Of a DNA stretch of 64,000 bases, positions 8,471 to 18,066 are shown in pieces. Numbering within the stretch: the first letter of the stretch is position 1; every line of letters starts with the position of its first letter. The position numbers and the translations under genes were made by a program. The DNA is from Bin87 sp963663945. GTDB lineage: Bacteria > Chloroflexota > Dehalococcoidia > Lucifugimonadales > UBA3495. The notes beneath the pieces are model-generated. The model saw only the letters and a list, made by a program, of their open reading frames with translations. It ran no database searches and was not told where the DNA came from. The stretch is taken from contig OY760687.1 in assembly GCA_963663945.1 (NCBI GenBank), forward strand, positions 62,001-126,000, in the 5' to 3' direction.

Positions 8471-9814
8471 TCAGACTGAGGAGACAATTGGCGATCCCGG
8501 GTTCACGGTCAGGACAGCGTAGCGGAAGAGCTTGAGCAAGTTGTGGGTGGTGCAGATCAGGGACCATTCCCTGTTGACCTTCTCCAATCCTCTCAGCAGG
8601 AATTGCCGGAAGCCTCTACCCTGCTTGATCTGGGCGAAGACCGGTTCCACCGTAGCCATCCGTAACGCGTAACGCTGCCGACCCCGCTTGGTCTGCAACT
8701 TGCGGCGCATCCGGTCTCTGGGTGAGAGATCCCTGGGGATGCGTCCTCGGGGCTCCGGTGTTGGTTAGTGTCCGTGGCGGGTCTGATCCGTCGCGACGAA
8801 CGGGTCTGTGCCCAGGACCGATAGTTCTTCGACCGCCTTTGCCGAGTAGTAACCGGCGTCGGCGGATTCCTCTCTGGGCACCGCGCCGACGTTGTCGATG
8901 GTCTCAGCAATCCTTGCCGCCGCCTGCTGCTTGTCCGAGGTCCGGTTGGTGGCCCGGGCCGCCACGATCACTTGATGCCCATGATCCACCACTGCCAGGC
9001 AGTTGTAGGCCTGCAGGAAGTCCCGACGGCCCGGCCCAGGCATGATGCGGGACTCGGGGTCGGTGAAATTGCGCTGGGTTTTGTCATCAGGGACGCCAAG
9101 ATGATTCCTGTCTTCGGCCTCAACCTGTTCCGCCTGATATTGGGCCTCGGCTTCCAACGCCGCCATGGCCTCTCGGATATTCTCCAACCGGCCCTCCCGA
9201 AAGGCCAACTCCCCCGGCAACTCATCACCGCGCTTGTCCTTGCCGTACCGATGGTCTTCTTCCTCATCCACCTCCTGGGCGCGGCGCAGCAACTCATCCA
9301 CCTCACCCTGCAGCTGCTCTTCCTTCTCCCTCATACGCCTATAACTCATCGCCTTGTGTTTCGATGCATTGGCCCTCATCTTGGTGCCGTCCAGCGCCAC
9401 ATGACCCAACTTCGCCAGCCCCTCACGCTGGCACAGCATCAGCACCTGCAGGAACAGCCCCGACAACGCCCCCAGATGATCCTTCCGGAAGTCCGAGACG
9501 GTGCGAAAATCGGGCGTGTTATTCGCCGCCAGCACCCGGAAGGCGATGTCCTCGTGGAGCCGGCGGGCCATGCGTCGTGAAGACGGCACCCCGACGCAGT
9601 AAGCGTACAGCGGCACCTTCACCATCATCCTGGGATTGTAGGGCGGTCCTACGCGCCTTTCCTGCTCGTAGCGATCCGTGATCTCAGGCAGATCCAACTG
9701 GTCCACCAGGTCGGAGATGAAATAGGCCAGATGGTCTTCGGGCAGCCACTCCTGCAAGGCCTGGGGCAGCAGCAGTTGTTGGTCCGGATCGTAGGGAAGG
9801 TAGCTCTTGCTCAT
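8471..9814 (-). pseudogene. IS1182-family transposase with one in-frame stop
   Basis: The frame starts MSKSYLPYDPDQQLLLPQAL, typical of IS1182 transposases. It continues through YNPRMMVKVPLYAYC, HVALDGTKMRANASKHKA (first catalytic Asp region), LQAYNCLAVVDHGHQVIV and ESADAGYYSAKAVEEL. An in-frame TAA at 8765-8767 interrupts it after 349 codons. The same frame then carries on as DRMRRKLQTKRGRQRYALRM, ATVEPVFAQIKQGRGFRQFL and a normal C-terminus including the last catalytic Glu, giving 447 codons in all. A single point mutation therefore separates it from a full transposase; readthrough is possible but unsupported. It adjoins the left end of the IS21-family copy at 9888. Confidence 0.9.
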
Positions 9815-9924
9815 CGTGGGTCACCGCCAGCTTCATGCTGGAACTATCTTACGCCAACACCTCAACAACCGTGTTTCTCGGACACGCTGTCCCGCGTCAA
9901 CCATTCTTGCCGATTTATCGTCGA

Positions 9925-10716
9925 TTAGTTTTGCCGGTTCACCTCCTCGGCCGCAGCAGTCTCGCCGCGTTGCTGTGCTGCGTCAGTCCGGTAGCTGGGG
10001 ACGTCGAATTCCAGGATGACGGAGTGGTGGACCACCCGGTCAATCGCTGCGGCGGTAGCCATGGGGTTGGCGAAGATGCGCTCCCACTCGGAGAAGACCA
10101 GGTTGGACGTGATGCCCAGGGACCGGCGTTCGTAGCGTTCGGCGATGAGGGTGAAGAGGACCTCGGACTCCTCGGCCCCCTGGGGCAGGTAGCCGAGATC
10201 GTCCAGGAGGAGGAAGTCGAAGTTGTCCAGCTTGCGCAGTTGTCGGGGCAGGTCGAAGTCGCGCTTGGCGGCGAGGAGGTCCTGCACCAGGCGGTAGGCT
10301 GGAGCGAAGAGGACGGAGTGTCCGGCTTCCACCAGGCGGTGGCCCAGAGCGCATAGGGCGTGGGTCTTGCCGGTGCCGGGGAGCCCGAAGGCCAGCACGT
10401 TGACGCCGTGTTCCACGAAACTGCCCTGGGCCAGATGGTCCATCTGTTGACGAAGAGTCAGGGGCATCCGGTGATGCTCGAAGGTCTCCCAGGTCTTGCC
10501 CGAGGGCAGCCGGGACGCCTGACGCAGCCGGTTGATGCGCCGGTGGCGGCGATCCTCGGCCTCCTGCTCCAGCACCTCCAGGAAGGTGGACAGGGCCTCG
10601 CCGTGGCCAGCCTCAGTGAAACGGGCCACCGACTGAGCGCCCATGGTGGGCAGCTTGAATTCGCGGCATAGCTCGCCGATGCGCTCCTGGATCACGCTGG
10701 TGGGGGTGTCCATCAT
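9925..10716 (-). CDS. istB: IstB-like ATPase of IS21-family element, copy 1
   Basis: A protein of about 263 residues, the AAA+ transposition helper that selects targets and stimulates the IstA transposase. Seen: Walker A in NVLAFGLPGTGKTHALCALG, Walker B in NFDFLLLDDLGYLPQG, sensor region TLIAERYERRSLGITSNL, and FSEWERIFANPMATAAAIDR. The start is the ATG that overlaps the istA stop codon (ATGA at 10713-10716), implying translational coupling. It differs from copy 2 by lacking seven residues near the C-terminus and by scattered substitutions. Confidence 0.93.
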   Translation of the reverse strand: MMDTPTSVIQERIGELCREFKLPTMGAQSVARFTEAGHGEALSTFLEVLEQEAEDRRHRRINRLRQASRLPSGKTWETFEHHRMPLTLRQQMDHLAQGSFVEHGVNVLAFGLPGTGKTHALCALGHRLVEAGHSVLFAPAYRLVQDLLAAKRDFDLPRQLRKLDNFDFLLLDDLGYLPQGAEESEVLFTLIAERYERRSLGITSNLVFSEWERIFANPMATAAAIDRVVHHSVILEFDVPSYRTDAAQQRGETAAAEEVNRQN

Positions 10717-12215
10717 GCGCACACCCCCACCATGGCCGTACTGCTCGTGAGCAGACCGTCGTAGATCTTCAGGTCCGGCTTCCCAGAGAGGACCAGCACC
10801 GGAGCCTGGGGCACCCTGGGCTCGGCCAGTTCCCGCACCTCGGCGTAGTCGAAGGGCTGACCGGTCTCCAGCAGCAGCGACAGGGCGCTGTCCACCATGA
10901 CCTCCATGGTGGTGGCCGCCAGGTGCAGGATGCGCACGTACTCCACGTCGGCGCGCTCCCCACGCCACTGCCTGAGCGCGTCGTAGGTGAGCCGGAAGCG
11001 CAAGGTGGGAAACAGCTGCTCCCTGAACCGGTACCGGGCGAATGCTCCGGGCTTGCGCACCAGGGAATTGATGACGTGGCGGTAATTGACGTTTACTTCC
11101 CCATCACCGTGCACGCGCGCCATTCGTTCCACAAAGTGGCCCTTGTAGTACACTTCCACGTGGTCGGAATAGAGGCGGATCTGTACCACCTTGCCAATGA
11201 GCCGGGACGGGACGCTGTAGCTGCGTCCCGCCACCTGGATGGTACTCCACCGGCGCACCTTGGACTGGTAGTTGGCGTATTCCGGCATGGGGGCTGGCGG
11301 CAGGGGTCTTAGGCAAGCCATTTCCTGCTCCAGCTTCCCCCGCACCAGGCGATTGCGCTTCTCCACCATCTTCCGGACGAAACCGGCGTAGTCGTCGGCG
11401 GTGTGGAAATCGCGGCTGCCGCGCATGATCAAAGCCTGGTCCACGGCATCCTTCAAACGGTAGTGAGCGTGCTCGGCAACGCCGTTTTCATGGCTCTTGC
11501 CAGGATTGATGCGGGTGGATCGGACACCGTAGTGGTCCAGCAGGGCGGCGTAATTGTCGTTTAGCGCCCGGCCTCGGCTGCGTTTCATCTCGTGGGTGGC
11601 AGCAGAGGTATTGTCGGAACGCACCACCTCCGGTACGCCGCCCAGGGCCCAGAGCGCATTCTGTAATCCCTGCTTGAGGGCCAGGAAGGTCTCGCCGGCG
11701 GCGACCTCCGCGTAGCGCCAGCCCGAGTGGCTGAGGATCAGCTGAAACAGCAGGTGGGGGTAGGGCTCACCGGCGACGGTCACTCCCAGGGCGCTGCAGT
11801 GGGTGAAATCAAACTGGGCCTCCCGTCCCGGCGGATGCTCCTGGGGGAAGTACACCTCCTGGTCCGGACCATTCAGCGCCCGCCAGTCCTGTAATCGTCG
11901 TTGCAGCGTGCGCAGCTGGGAGGTGCTGAACTGGCCGGGATGCTGCTCCTCCAGCCATTCGATAATCGTCGTTGCCTTCAGCTTGCCCTTGGGGTCGTCC
12001 CGCAGCAGTGGCTCAATCTCCTCTTCCCACACCCCGTCGAAGGGATCGGACCGAGTGCGCCACCAGCGCTCCGGTTTGGTCTCCGACGGCAACGGGCCAC
12101 TCTGCCATTTGCGCGCCGAGCGCACGCTCATCCCAGACATGGCGGCCGCCGTCTCCTGTGTTTTTCCTTCCATACGTTTTTGCCTCAAAAGTCTGACTTG
12201 TCGGTCCTTGATCAA
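10713..12215 (-). CDS. istA: IstA transposase of IS21-family element, copy 1
   Basis: A protein of 500 residues. An N-terminal helix-turn-helix (residues about 8-40, TQETAAAMSGMSVRSARKW) precedes an rve-type DDE integrase core. The catalytic Asp is in EAQFDFTHCSALGV, the second Asp in VVRSDNTSAAT, and the Glu in KSHENGVAEHAHYRLKDAV. A C-terminal Mu-type beta-barrel follows (VAGRSYSVPSRLIGKVVQIR). It cuts and joins element ends. The sequence is nearly identical to the copy at 31475-32977, so one copy moved recently. Confidence 0.95.
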   Translation of the reverse strand: MIKDRQVRLLRQKRMEGKTQETAAAMSGMSVRSARKWQSGPLPSETKPERWWRTRSDPFDGVWEEEIEPLLRDDPKGKLKATTIIEWLEEQHPGQFSTSQLRTLQRRLQDWRALNGPDQEVYFPQEHPPGREAQFDFTHCSALGVTVAGEPYPHLLFQLILSHSGWRYAEVAAGETFLALKQGLQNALWALGGVPEVVRSDNTSAATHEMKRSRGRALNDNYAALLDHYGVRSTRINPGKSHENGVAEHAHYRLKDAVDQALIMRGSRDFHTADDYAGFVRKMVEKRNRLVRGKLEQEMACLRPLPPAPMPEYANYQSKVRRWSTIQVAGRSYSVPSRLIGKVVQIRLYSDHVEVYYKGHFVERMARVHGDGEVNVNYRHVINSLVRKPGAFARYRFREQLFPTLRFRLTYDALRQWRGERADVEYVRILHLAATTMEVMVDSALSLLLETGQPFDYAEVRELAEPRVPQAPVLVLSGKPDLKIYDGLLTSSTAMVGVCA

Positions 12216-12448
12216 TCCGGCACCTCCGTGCCGGACGATTTACACCATCCCAACCGGCAAGAATAGTCGGCGCAAGAGGCATTCCTTATTGTCGTCTATC
12301 ACACGCTGCTAGACGGTAGCCTCCGTTCACTTGCACTCCGCCAGGCGGTGAGGTGCACCAACACGGCACCGTTCAACCCAGGAACGACCTCTTCAATTTC
12401 GGAGATTGCCGGACGTTGAGCCGGCAATTGCACTGCTAGTGCTCTATA

Positions 12449-12757
12449 TCGGCTACCTCCCCCAGGGCGCTGAGGAGTCCGAGGTCCTCTTCACCCTCAC
12501 CGCCGAACGCTACTAGCGCCGGTCCCTAGGTATCACATCCAACCTGGTCTTCTCCGAGTGGGAACGCATCTTCGCCAACCCCCTGGCTACCGCCGCAGCC
12601 ATCGACCGGGTCGTCCGCCACTTCGTCATCCTCGAGTTTGACGTCCCCAGCTACCGGACTGATGCAGCCCAGCAACGCAGCGAGATCGCCGCGGCCGAGG
12701 AGGTGAACCGGCAAAACTAATCGAAAATAAATCGGCAAGAATGGTTGACGCGGGACA
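12449..12757 (+). pseudogene. IS21-family istB fragment with one element end
   Basis: The plus strand reads GYLPQGAEESEVLFTLTAERY, an in-frame TAG (12514-12516), RRSLGITSNLVFSEWERIF and so on to EEVNRQN-stop. This is the C-terminal third of the same IstB found in the two intact copies but in opposite orientation and more diverged. After the stop comes the IS21 end sequence down to GCGGGACA at 12757. This older insertion abuts and truncates the IS256-type transposase that follows. Confidence 0.88.
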
Positions 12758-13723
12758 CCAGCCTGTTGGAACGCAGACGGCGCAGCGAGAAGGCGCTGCT
12801 GGCGGTGATCCAGCAAGCCTACGTGGAGGGTGTTTCCTCCAGGAGGGTGGATGACCTGATCAAGTCCTTGGGCTGCGACGGCATTTCGAAAAGCCAGGTG
12901 TCGAGGATCTGCGGGCAGCTGGACGAGACGGTGGAAACCTTCCTGGGCCGGCCCCTGGACGGCAGTCCCTATCCCTGCGTGTGGTTGGGCGCTCTCACCC
13001 AGAAGGTCCGTGAGGGTGGCCGCATCGTGAGCGTCAGCGTAGTGGTGGCCACCGGCGTCAACGTCCAGGGTCAGCGGGAGATTTTAGGCATGGACGTGGG
13101 AACCAGCGAGGACGGCGCCTTGTGGCTGGCGTTCCTGCGCTCGCTGAGCGCCCGTGGCCTCAGTGGGGTGGAGTTGGTCATCTCAGATGCTCACCAGGGT
13201 TTGAAGAACGTCATTGCCACGGTATTCGCCGGAGCCGGTTGGCAACGTTGTCGCACCCACTTCATGAGTAACCTGCTCACCCGGCTACCCAAGCGATCCC
13301 AACCCGGCGTGGCCGCCATGGTGCGCACCATCTACCAGCAACTCTCTCCTGAGGAGGTACACGCCCAGGCGGACCGGGTAGTGGTACAACTCCAGGAACA
13401 CTTCCCCCAGGCTGCCCAGATGCTGGCAGACGCCTTGCCCAACATCCTGGCCTTCAACGCCTTACCGGTATCCCACTGGCAGAAGCTCTGGTCCAATAAC
13501 CCCCTGCAAAGACTGAACAAGGAGAACCGCCGGCGTAGAGCCTGTCCCTGTAGGGAACGTGGTGGGCATCTTCCCCAATCGCGCCGCGACCCGCCGTCTG
13601 GTGGGCGCAGTGCTGTCCGAGCAGCATGACGAGCGGGCTGAAGGCCGCCGCTACCTCACCATCGCCAATGACCCAGAACCTCAGGCTCTGCCTGCGGCCC
13701 ACATCCTGGAGGCGGCAGCCTGA
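12758..13723 (+). pseudogene. IS256-family (mutator-type) transposase, 5'-truncated and frameshifted
   Basis: The frame reads LLERRRRSEKALLAVIQQAY, VEGVSSRRVDDLIKSLG, DGSPYPCVWLGALTQKVREG (first catalytic Asp region), LGMDVGTSEDGALWLAFLRS, LVISDAHQGLKNVI (second Asp) and WQRCRTHFMSNLLTRLP, then shifts frame near 13545. The tail (VVGIFPNRAATRRLVGAVLS) ends at TGA 13721-13723. The N-terminal 100 or so residues are missing because the IS21 remnant is inserted there. IS256 enzymes move DNA as excised circles; this one cannot be functional. Confidence 0.9.
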
Positions 13724-14129
13724 ACATTCTCACCAAGGATGACGCTTATTACACTACTTGACGGGACATGAACGCGAGCCCCTGCGCAACTCCGCACGCC
13801 TCCCTTCCAACTGGCGCATCGGAACCGACGACGCCAGGATCAACCTTCGATGCTTCCACCGCTGCCGGCCCAACGTTGGTGGACTACCAGGTGTGACTGC
13901 GTTGCGGACACATAACGCATATCATGTCCGGCATGTCTGATATATGACCGTATATTCGGACAGGGAGCACATATAGTGTCCTTTTTGGGCTTGTCATAGC
14001 CATATTATCAACCGTTATATAACATTTTTCGCGCACACCCATGCACATAAGCAGGGTGAGGGGTCAATACAATCTTGGGGCCTACCCGATCAGGCAGGCC
14101 AGGACCGCGGGCGAGCTGTGGGCTTTCCC

Positions 14130-14202
14130 GCCTGATACATCGTGCATCGCGGCCCATTGGAGGTACGGCCTGGCAAGTCCTGCACGATGTTTCGAATCAG
14201 GC
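14130..14202. repeat. Imperfect inverted repeat
   Basis: GCCTGATACATCGTGCA (14130-14146) is repeated in reverse complement at 14181-14202, where five extra bases (forming TTCGAATC) interrupt the arm. Loop of 34 bases. It could be a regulator-binding or RNA structural element; function unknown. Confidence 0.5.
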
Positions 14203-14246
14203 GGAAACGCGGGCGGTCCATACAGAGGGAGGAGTTATCTCAAACC

Positions 14247-14468
14247 ATGCGGGCTTTATCGGCCAGCACGTTGGCGAATTGTCTTGCGAGTGTAGATATG
14301 TCTGCCTCCAGCGCGGCGACACGCGCTGGGACCATGAGCCTGGCGGCACTCCCGCGGCTGTGGGTTGTCGTTCTGGTCGTTTCCACATCCGACCCTGCGC
14401 ATGCCCGGGTACCGGCGCCACGTCGAGCAACCTGCGCGCCAACGACGGAACCGCTGATGTGGACCTGA
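14247..14468 (+). CDS. Possible short exported peptide (73 residues)
   Basis: An ATG at 14247 is preceded by GGGAGGAG (12 bases spacing). The product has a hydrophobic stretch LPRLWVVVLVVSTSDPAHA ending in a plausible AxA-type signal-peptidase site, in the style of the signal peptides of the two large neighbours. After the site, the sequence is low-complexity and ends quickly. Another frame reads on as SSNLRANDGTADVDLRPGF, so this may be the frameshifted N-terminus of a lost secreted protein. Weak evidence. Confidence 0.28.
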   Translation: MRALSASTLANCLASVDMSASSAATRAGTMSLAALPRLWVVVLVVSTSDPAHARVPAPRRATCAPTTEPLMWT

Positions 14469-14654
14469 GACCAGGTTTCAGCAGCTCCACTCGGATCGAA
14501 GACGTTCCTGTGAACGGGCCCGACGAGGGGACCTCCACCAACTTACCCAGATAAGAAGGACTTGCCGATTTCGATCTCACGCGACACGCCGCCCGGCGGA
14601 TAACGAACCGCGACACGAATATGTGACGCAGGTGACAGGAGGCAATACAGCAAG

Positions 14655-17600
14655 ATGCGGGATACGCGAAGACTCAACACAATGGACCACGACAGACCAA
14701 GGCGGACACGGCGCGGACGATCCTTCATCTGGCTCATCTCCGCCGGCTTTCTGCTGCTCATCATCGCGGCTTTGCTAGGCTTTCCGCACGAACGGGCCCA
14801 TGCGCAAGGTCCCATCCTGGTCAGCAATACCGGGCAGACGCACGATCCAAGCGAGACCGAGCTCGTAGGCGGCCCCTTCAGGTGGTCGGAGCAATACTCA
14901 CTGGCACAGCGATTCAGGACCGCTAAAGACGGCGGGGCTACGCTGGGTTCAGTCGAGCTCTACCTGTCCGGGGTCGGCAACCTGGATGAGCCGAGGGTGA
15001 GCATTTACAACTCAAGGGGGCTTCACCCGGGCAGCAGCATCTACGTGCTGACCAACCCGAGCACGTTCGTCTACAAAGGCCTCAACACTTTCACCGCGCC
15101 GCCGCGGGCGACCCTCGCGGCAGATACGACCTACTACGTGGTGGTGGAGGCGACGGCCGGAGCATTTGGCGTCGGGACGACCGACGAGTTCGATGTGGAT
15201 GCGGAGAGTGAGAACGATTGGAGCATCGGCGGTACGCACGAATGGAGACGTTTCGACCATAGCAATTGGCACAGGTTCACACCACCATTGCGCATCGCGG
15301 TCAGAGCCCCTGGCCCAAACACCGCCGCAACCGGCCAGCCGTCAATCTCCGGCGCCGCTCGGGTCGGCACGATGCTGGTCGCTGGCCAGGGCACCCTCAC
15401 TGACCGCGAAGGTCTGCCGTTGACGTTCCCGGACGACTACACCTTCCAGTGGGTGCGGGGGGAGGCAGAGGAAATCACGGGGGCGACCTCGAGGACCTAT
15501 AAGCCGGTTGCGGCGGATATGGGCAAGACGATCAAGGTGAAGGTCAGCTTCACCGATGCCAGAGGAGAGGCCGAGGGGCCGATCGAGAGCAACGCGACGG
15601 CGGCGGTCACGACGGCAAGGGAGATCCCCGGCACCGTGCTCCTCGATACGACGCTGACGATCGCTGCAAACGGCAGCGGGTGCAACTCGTCGATCGATTA
15701 CGAATGTGACGAACAATTGGACTTACACACCTTCTCCAGCACCGATTCCTTTGGCGTACAGAGGACGTTCACCATTACTATGCTGTATGCAAGAGCTTTG
15801 GTAACCGATCCGACTCAGCAGCGCTTGTGGTTCATGGTGTCATCCGACACACGGCTCAGCGACCACGAAAAGCACCGCCTGGTGCTCGTGCTGGACGGCT
15901 GGCGCTTCGCCTTCCGCACCGCCAACTCCCTGCCCAGCAGCAGTATCTACAAGTTCTGGAACGACACCTTGCTGCCGTGGACGCCGGGGCAAGAGGTGAA
16001 TGTAAAGATTATCGACGCCGACAACCCACCGTCGAGCCCACGTGTGCCGTCCGCACGCGTGGCTGATTCGGAGGCAAACGAGACTGACGGCGCCATCGAA
16101 TTCAAGGTGACGTTGAATCGGCCGCTGGACGGTGACCGGCCGCAGAGTCGAACAGTGACGGTGAGCTACGCGACCTCGGATGGCTCGGCGGTGGCGGGCG
16201 AGGACTACGTGCACAAGAGCGGCACGCTGACGTTCCCGGGGAAGGAGACCGAGAAGACGGTGTCGGTGCGGTTGATCAACGACGGTATGGAAGACGACGG
16301 GGAGACCTTCGATTTGATCCTGAGCAATGCGCAGCGCGCGACGATCGCCGACCCGGTAGCGACGGGCACTATTCGCAATACCGAACTCCTCACGGCAAGT
16401 TTCGAGAACGTGCCGGAAAGCCACGACGGGTCGACTGCGTTCAGCCTGCGGGTGTCGTTCAGCGAGGACCTTGCGGCGGAGGGCGCGGTCGGCAAGCTGG
16501 GACAGGCACTCTCACTCAGCGGCGCCACCCGGGGCACTGTGAGTCGGGTCGAAGAGCGGCTCGACCTCTACGAGTTTCCCGTGCAGCCCTCAGGGACCGA
16601 TGCGGTGACGGTGTCGCTATCGGCGACGACCGACTGTGCAGCCAACGACGCGTTGTGCACCGCGGACGGCAAGGCGTTGTCGCAGACGCTGTCGGCGACG
16701 GTGGCGGGCCCGCCGGTCACTCCGGCCCTCAGCGTGGCGGACGCGAGCGCCACCGAGGGGTCAGCGGTGGTGTTCACCGTGTCGCTGTCGCCGGCGAGCA
16801 CCGACCAGGTGACGGTTGCCTACGCCACTTCGGGCGCCTCTGCGACGAGCGGGACCGACTTCACGGCGTCGTCGGGTACCCTGACGTTCGCCGCCAACGA
16901 GACGTCCAAGACCGTGAGCGTGGCGACGACCGACGACACGACCGATGAGGAGAACGAGACGTTCACGCTGACGCTGTCGAGCCCGACGAATGCTACGCTG
17001 GGTACCGCGACGGCTACTGGCACGATCAACGACAACGACGCGACGCCGCTCACGGCTTCGTTCGCGGACGTGCCGGCGAGCCACGACGGTTCGAACGCGT
17101 TCACGTTCACGCTGTCGTTCAGCGAAGACGTGGGCGGACTGAGCTACAGTACTTTGCGAGACTCCGCATTCGGCGTGACCGGCGGAAGCGTGACCGGGGC
17201 GGGCCGACAAACGGAAGGCAGCAACCAGCACTGGAACGTCAGGGTTGAGCCGGATTCAGAGGCCAACGTTGCCATCATACTGCCGGAGACAACGGACTGT
17301 AGCGTCACCGGAGCCATCTGCGCCCCGGACGGCCGAAAGCTGTCGCAGGCGGTGACGGTGACGGTGGCCGGCCCCGCGGTCACTCCGGCCCTCAGCGTGG
17401 CGGATGCGAGCGCCACCGAGGGGTCAGCGGTGGTGTTCACCGTGTCGCTGTCTCCGGCGAGCACCGACCAGGTGACGGTTGCCTACGCCACTTCGGGCGG
17501 CTCGGCGACGAGCGGCACTGATTTCACGGCGGCGTCGGGTACCCTGACGTTCGCGGCCAACGAGACGTTCAAGACCGTGAGCGTGGCGACGACCGACGAC

Positions 17601-18041
17601 ACGACCGATGAGGAGAACGAGACGTTCACGCTGACGCTGTCGAGCCCGACGAATGCTACGCTGGGTACCGCGACGGCGACTGGCACGATCAACGACGACG
17701 ACGCGGCGCCGCTCACAGCCAGCTTCGAGAACATGCCGGCCTCGCACACGGGCGCGGACTTCACTTTCGCGCTGGTGTTCAGCGAAGAGATCGAGGAGCT
17801 CGGCTTCAGGACCTTGCGCGACGACGCGTTCGACGTGACTGGAGGTACGGTGCTGAAGGCCAAACGCCAACAGGAGGGAAGCAACCTTCGGTGGACGATC
17901 ACGGTCCGGCCGAACTCGCCGAGCGATACGATTGCCATCACGCTGCCGGAGACGACCGACTGCAACGCGGACGGCGCGATCTGTGCCGATGACGACCGTC
18001 CGCTGTCGCACTCGCTGGCGGCGACCATCGCTGCTCAGTGA
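14655..18041 (+). CDS. Secreted modular protein with three Calx-beta domains (1128 residues)
   Basis: A signal peptide or membrane anchor lies at residues 20-50 (SFIWLISAGFLLLIIAALLG ... HAQ). Next come a choice-of-anchor-like domain (about 52-215, SLAQRFRTAKDG, LAADTTYYVVVEA), an Ig/FN3-like segment (FQWVRGEAEEITGATSRTYK, about 255-320) and a beta-rich domain (325-455). The rest alternates Calx-beta repeats (about 463-575, 689-795, 910-1016; ATEGSAVVFTVSLSPAS ... DEENETFTLTLS) with a roughly 110-residue module having SHDGSxxFTFxLxFSED at its start and TDCxxxGAIC/DGxxLS at its end (577-685, 798-905, 1018-1128). Calx-beta domains bind calcium in surface adhesins. No sortase, PEP-CTERM or T9SS tail is visible. 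A ribosome-binding AGGAGG lies 12 bases upstream. Probably a cell-surface or released adhesin; role inferred. Confidence 0.88.
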   Translation: MRDTRRLNTMDHDRPRRTRRGRSFIWLISAGFLLLIIAALLGFPHERAHAQGPILVSNTGQTHDPSETELVGGPFRWSEQYSLAQRFRTAKDGGATLGSVELYLSGVGNLDEPRVSIYNSRGLHPGSSIYVLTNPSTFVYKGLNTFTAPPRATLAADTTYYVVVEATAGAFGVGTTDEFDVDAESENDWSIGGTHEWRRFDHSNWHRFTPPLRIAVRAPGPNTAATGQPSISGAARVGTMLVAGQGTLTDREGLPLTFPDDYTFQWVRGEAEEITGATSRTYKPVAADMGKTIKVKVSFTDARGEAEGPIESNATAAVTTAREIPGTVLLDTTLTIAANGSGCNSSIDYECDEQLDLHTFSSTDSFGVQRTFTITMLYARALVTDPTQQRLWFMVSSDTRLSDHEKHRLVLVLDGWRFAFRTANSLPSSSIYKFWNDTLLPWTPGQEVNVKIIDADNPPSSPRVPSARVADSEANETDGAIEFKVTLNRPLDGDRPQSRTVTVSYATSDGSAVAGEDYVHKSGTLTFPGKETEKTVSVRLINDGMEDDGETFDLILSNAQRATIADPVATGTIRNTELLTASFENVPESHDGSTAFSLRVSFSEDLAAEGAVGKLGQALSLSGATRGTVSRVEERLDLYEFPVQPSGTDAVTVSLSATTDCAANDALCTADGKALSQTLSATVAGPPVTPALSVADASATEGSAVVFTVSLSPASTDQVTVAYATSGASATSGTDFTASSGTLTFAANETSKTVSVATTDDTTDEENETFTLTLSSPTNATLGTATATGTINDNDATPLTASFADVPASHDGSNAFTFTLSFSEDVGGLSYSTLRDSAFGVTGGSVTGAGRQTEGSNQHWNVRVEPDSEANVAIILPETTDCSVTGAICAPDGRKLSQAVTVTVAGPAVTPALSVADASATEGSAVVFTVSLSPASTDQVTVAYATSGGSATSGTDFTAASGTLTFAANETFKTVSVATTDDTTDEENETFTLTLSSPTNATLGTATATGTINDDDAAPLTASFENMPASHTGADFTFALVFSEEIEELGFRTLRDDAFDVTGGTVLKAKRQQEGSNLRWTITVRPNSPSDTIAITLPETTDCNADGAICADDDRPLSHSLAATIAAQ
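16715..17053. repeat. Calx-beta-encoding repeat unit A
   Basis: A 339-bp stretch almost identical at DNA level to 17378-17716 (period 663 bases, 221 codons). The neighbouring SHDG modules have diverged, so the Calx-beta units were homogenised or duplicated recently. Confidence 0.85.
17378..17716. repeat. Calx-beta-encoding repeat unit B
   Basis: Second near-identical copy of the unit at 16715-17053, in the same gene and frame. Differences are a handful of substitutions (for example GCCTCTGCG versus GGCTCGGCG, ACGTCC versus ACGTTC). Confidence 0.85.
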
Positions 18042-18066
18042 CGCGGACGACAGGGGCGCGGACGAC

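Larger units (their letters stand above)
9888..12301 (-). mobile_element. IS21-family insertion sequence, copy 1 (complete, with target duplication)
   Basis: The 2414-bp element has ends TGTCCCGCG... and ...GTCTATCA (5'-TG...CA-3', as in IS21). The ends were set by comparing its flanks with the second copy at 30629-33063, where identity stops at the same bases. Inside the ends, GCGTCAACCATTCTTGCC and the complement of the other side (GCGCCGACTATTCTTGCC) form inner inverted repeats. The 5-bp sequence CACGC flanks it on both sides (9883-9887 and 12302-12306), a target-site duplication showing simple transposition. It encodes istA and istB, both intact. Confidence 0.92.
13724..14654. other. Long non-coding region with AT-rich block
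   Basis: No gene is firmly supported. The first 45 bases probably contain the IS256 right end (TTATTACACTACTTGACGGG). At about 13912-14035 the base composition swings to AT-rich (TATATGACCGTATATT, then ACCGTTATATAAC), unlike the surroundings and resembling the block at 19500-19600 before the second Calx-beta gene. This is probably a promoter or horizontally acquired regulatory DNA. Confidence 0.5.

Noticed and set aside
14181..14202. TTCGAATC resembling a tRNA T-loop
   Set aside because: No acceptor or anticodon stem fits around it; it is explained by the interrupted inverted repeat.
16700..17720. Regularly spaced repeats that might suggest a CRISPR-like array
   Set aside because: Units are 339 bp, in frame, and encode Calx-beta domains.
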